Shown here: piece after piece, positions 6,684-8,003 of the stretch
Position numbering within the stretch: position 1 is the first letter of the stretch
How the letters are laid out: each line of letters starts with the position of its first letter
Source of the DNA: Pseudomonadota bacterium
Lineage (GTDB): Bacteria; Pseudomonadota; Alphaproteobacteria; Rickettsiales; UBA1997
Assembly: GCA_009921385.1 (NCBI GenBank)
Contig: RFXY01000039.1
Coordinates: 1-8,003 of the forward strand
Length of the DNA stretch: 8,003 nt
Direction: 5' to 3'
Translations under genes and position numbers: made by a program
Notes under the pieces: generated by a model
Seen by the model: the letters and a program-made list of their open reading frames with translations, nothing else
Told to the model about the DNA's origin: nothing
Databases searched by the model: none

Positions 6684-7774
6684 AAAGAAGATTTATCGGC
6701 CTGTTCTTCTACTAATTTGATAATGTGTTCTACCAAGTTTTCATTTTCATCAATTTTATGATGCGGTTTGCCATTTAAATAAACATTGTGTTTGCCACCT
6801 GTGGTGCCTGTGATGCCAATTTGAGTGTGAGAAGCCTCGCCAAGCCCGTTAACCACACAGCCCAAAATAGATAAAGTGATTGGTTTTTTAATGTGCTGAG
6901 TTCGTTTTTCAACTTCGGTTACAATTTTTACCACATCAAAGCCCTGCCGAGCACAAGATGGGCAAGAAACAATGTTAACCCCGTATTCACGAAGCTCGAG
7001 AGTTTTTAAAATTTGGTAGGCAACTTTTATTTCTTCTTGCGGATCGGCAGAAAGCGAAACTCGAATGGTGTCGCCAATGCCCTGCATCAGCAAATAACCA
7101 AGCCCCACTGCCGATTTTATGGTGCCGGCATTTAAACTGCCTGCCTCGGTAATGCCAATATGTAGCGGATAATCGCAAGCATTTGCCAAAAGTTGATAGC
7201 TTGCGGTTGCCAAAAACACATCCGAAGCCTTGACACTTATTTTAAAGTTAAAAAAATCGTTGTCTTCTAAAATTTTTATGTGATGCATCGCCGATTCTAG
7301 CAGGGCTTGCGGAGTTGGAGTTTTATATTTTTCCAGCAACCAAGGCTCAAGCGAGCCAGCATTTACCCCAATTCGCATGGCACAGCCATAATCTTTGGCG
7401 GCCTTTACCACCTCTTTTATTTTGTCGGCCGAACCAATGTTGCCAGGATTAATTCTTAAACATTTTGCTCCTGCTTTGGCAGATTCTATGGCTCTTTTAT
7501 AATGAAAATGAATATCGGCAATAATCGGCACAGAACAGGCAGAAACAATTTGTTTAAGGCAAGCACTAGATTCTTGATCGGGCACCGACACTCTAATTAG
7601 CTCGGCTCCTGCTTCGATGCAGCGATTAATTTGAGCGATAGTGGCTTGCGGATCGGTGGTTTTGGTGTTGGTCATGGTTTGCACACTAATTTTGGCATCG
7701 CCCCCCACGGCAACATTGCCAACCATAATTTGCCGACTTTTTCTTTTGTTAATTTTTTTGTATTCTCTTTGCAT
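6680..7774 (-). CDS. ispG: 4-hydroxy-3-methylbut-2-enyl diphosphate synthase (MEP pathway)
   Basis: IspG (GcpE) converts methylerythritol cyclodiphosphate to HMBPP using a [4Fe-4S] cluster and flavodoxin or ferredoxin as electron donor; it acts in the cytosol. The N-terminal TIM-barrel part carries [51 protein letters not shown] and GITEAG. The C-terminal cluster domain has C271 and C274 (CPSC), C306 and E313, offset by one from E. coli C270, C273, C305 and E312. Length 364 is normal for the proteobacterial two-domain form. The usual NGPGE motif reads NGLGE here, a Pro-to-Leu change at residue 311. The gene starts 18 bp downstream of the ankyrin-gene stop with no clear Shine-Dalgarno sequence, and overlaps the MFS start by 4 nt. 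Assignment is secure. Confidence 0.97.
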   Translation of the reverse strand: MQREYKKINKRKSRQIMVGNVAVGGDAKISVQTMTNTKTTDPQATIAQINRCIEAGAELIRVSVPDQESSACLKQIVSACSVPIIADIHFHYKRAIESAKAGAKCLRINPGNIGSADKIKEVVKAAKDYGCAMRIGVNAGSLEPWLLEKYKTPTPQALLESAMHHIKILEDNDFFNFKISVKASDVFLATASYQLLANACDYPLHIGITEAGSLNAGTIKSAVGLGYLLMQGIGDTIRVSLSADPQEEIKVAYQILKTLELREYGVNIVSCPSCARQGFDVVKIVTEVEKRTQHIKKPITLSILGCVVNGLGEASHTQIGITGTTGGKHNVYLNGKPHHKIDENENLVEHIIKLVEEQADKSSL

Positions 7775-7792
7775 AATTATTGATTGTTGATT

Positions 7793-8003
7793 TTAGTGAT
7801 AACAAATCTCCAAGGTATCGTCTCGAAATTTAATATTGTCAAGAGGTAGATGCCCAACTTTATTTCTCACATTGACTTTTGCTCCGTTTTTTATCAACAC
7901 TTCTGCAACTTCTGAAGTGGCATAATGAAGAGGGGCGGATCCGTCATTATCTAGTGCATTTACATTGGCTCCATTTTGAATTAAAATTTTAACAGTTTCT
8001 GCA
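7793..8003 (-). CDS. Ankyrin-repeat protein, C-terminal end only
   Basis: The minus strand is open from the window edge (first complete codon ends at base 8002) to a TAA at 7795-7793, giving 69 C-terminal residues. They contain ankyrin-repeat signatures: VKILIQNGANVNALDNDGS, then APLHYA, EVAEVLIKNGAKVN and a final partial repeat GHLPLD. The complete repeat is short, 29 residues from one turn glycine to the next instead of 33, with the loss in the first helix. The protein ends soon after the last partial repeat. Ankyrin repeats mediate protein-protein binding and are abundant in host-associated Rickettsiales, where some are secreted effectors; whether this one is secreted cannot be judged without its N-terminus. 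It lies 18 bp upstream of ispG in the same direction, so it may share the transcript or carry the ispG promoter in its 3' end. Confidence 0.82.
   Translation of the reverse strand, partial: AETVKILIQNGANVNALDNDGSAPLHYATSEVAEVLIKNGAKVNVRNKVGHLPLDNIKFRDDTLEICYH

Overview
The window looks like a chromosomal segment of an AT-rich alphaproteobacterium, most likely a host-associated member of the Rickettsiales or Holosporales. Reasons: IspG has a clearly alphaproteobacterial character ([24 protein letters not shown] and HFHYKRA blocks), codon use is strongly AT-biased, genes are packed with 0-36 bp gaps, there is an ankyrin-repeat protein, and a GC-richer palindromic repeat sits between two genes. 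A retained MEP-pathway gene argues against the genus Rickettsia itself, which is known to have lost isoprenoid synthesis. This placement is inference from protein character, not a phylogeny.

Layout: two plus-strand genes on the left (the 3' part of a DedA-family membrane protein, then uvrC starting directly after its stop codon) converge on a run of six minus-strand genes. Between the two groups lies a 282-bp palindromic element with perfect 48-bp inverted terminal arms and a GC-rich core (2304-2585). It fills nearly the whole space between the uvrC stop and the dacF stop. In transcriptional order the minus-strand run is: an ankyrin-repeat gene (cut by the window end), ispG, an MFS transporter (ATGA overlap with ispG), a SPOR-domain lipoprotein, an unrecognised lipoprotein, and a D-alanyl-D-alanine carboxypeptidase (dacF type).

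Functionally, the last three minus-strand genes look like a small cell-envelope module: a lipoprotein that should bind septal peptidoglycan, a second lipoprotein of unknown role, and a periplasmic enzyme that trims stem peptides. They may have their own promoter at the end of the MFS gene. IspG supplies isoprenoid precursors, which also feed the undecaprenyl carrier used in peptidoglycan synthesis.

The main oddities are: UvrC ends before its C-terminal helix-hairpin-helix domain, right next to the palindromic element; a perfect 26-bp palindrome lies inside the 3' end of the MFS coding sequence; IspG has Leu in place of Pro in its NGPGE motif beside the iron-sulfur ligands; and the SPOR lipoprotein sits where alphaproteobacteria often have rlpA but shows no RlpA catalytic domain. 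No tRNA, rRNA, CRISPR array or transposase gene is visible. I see no convincing new multi-gene system.
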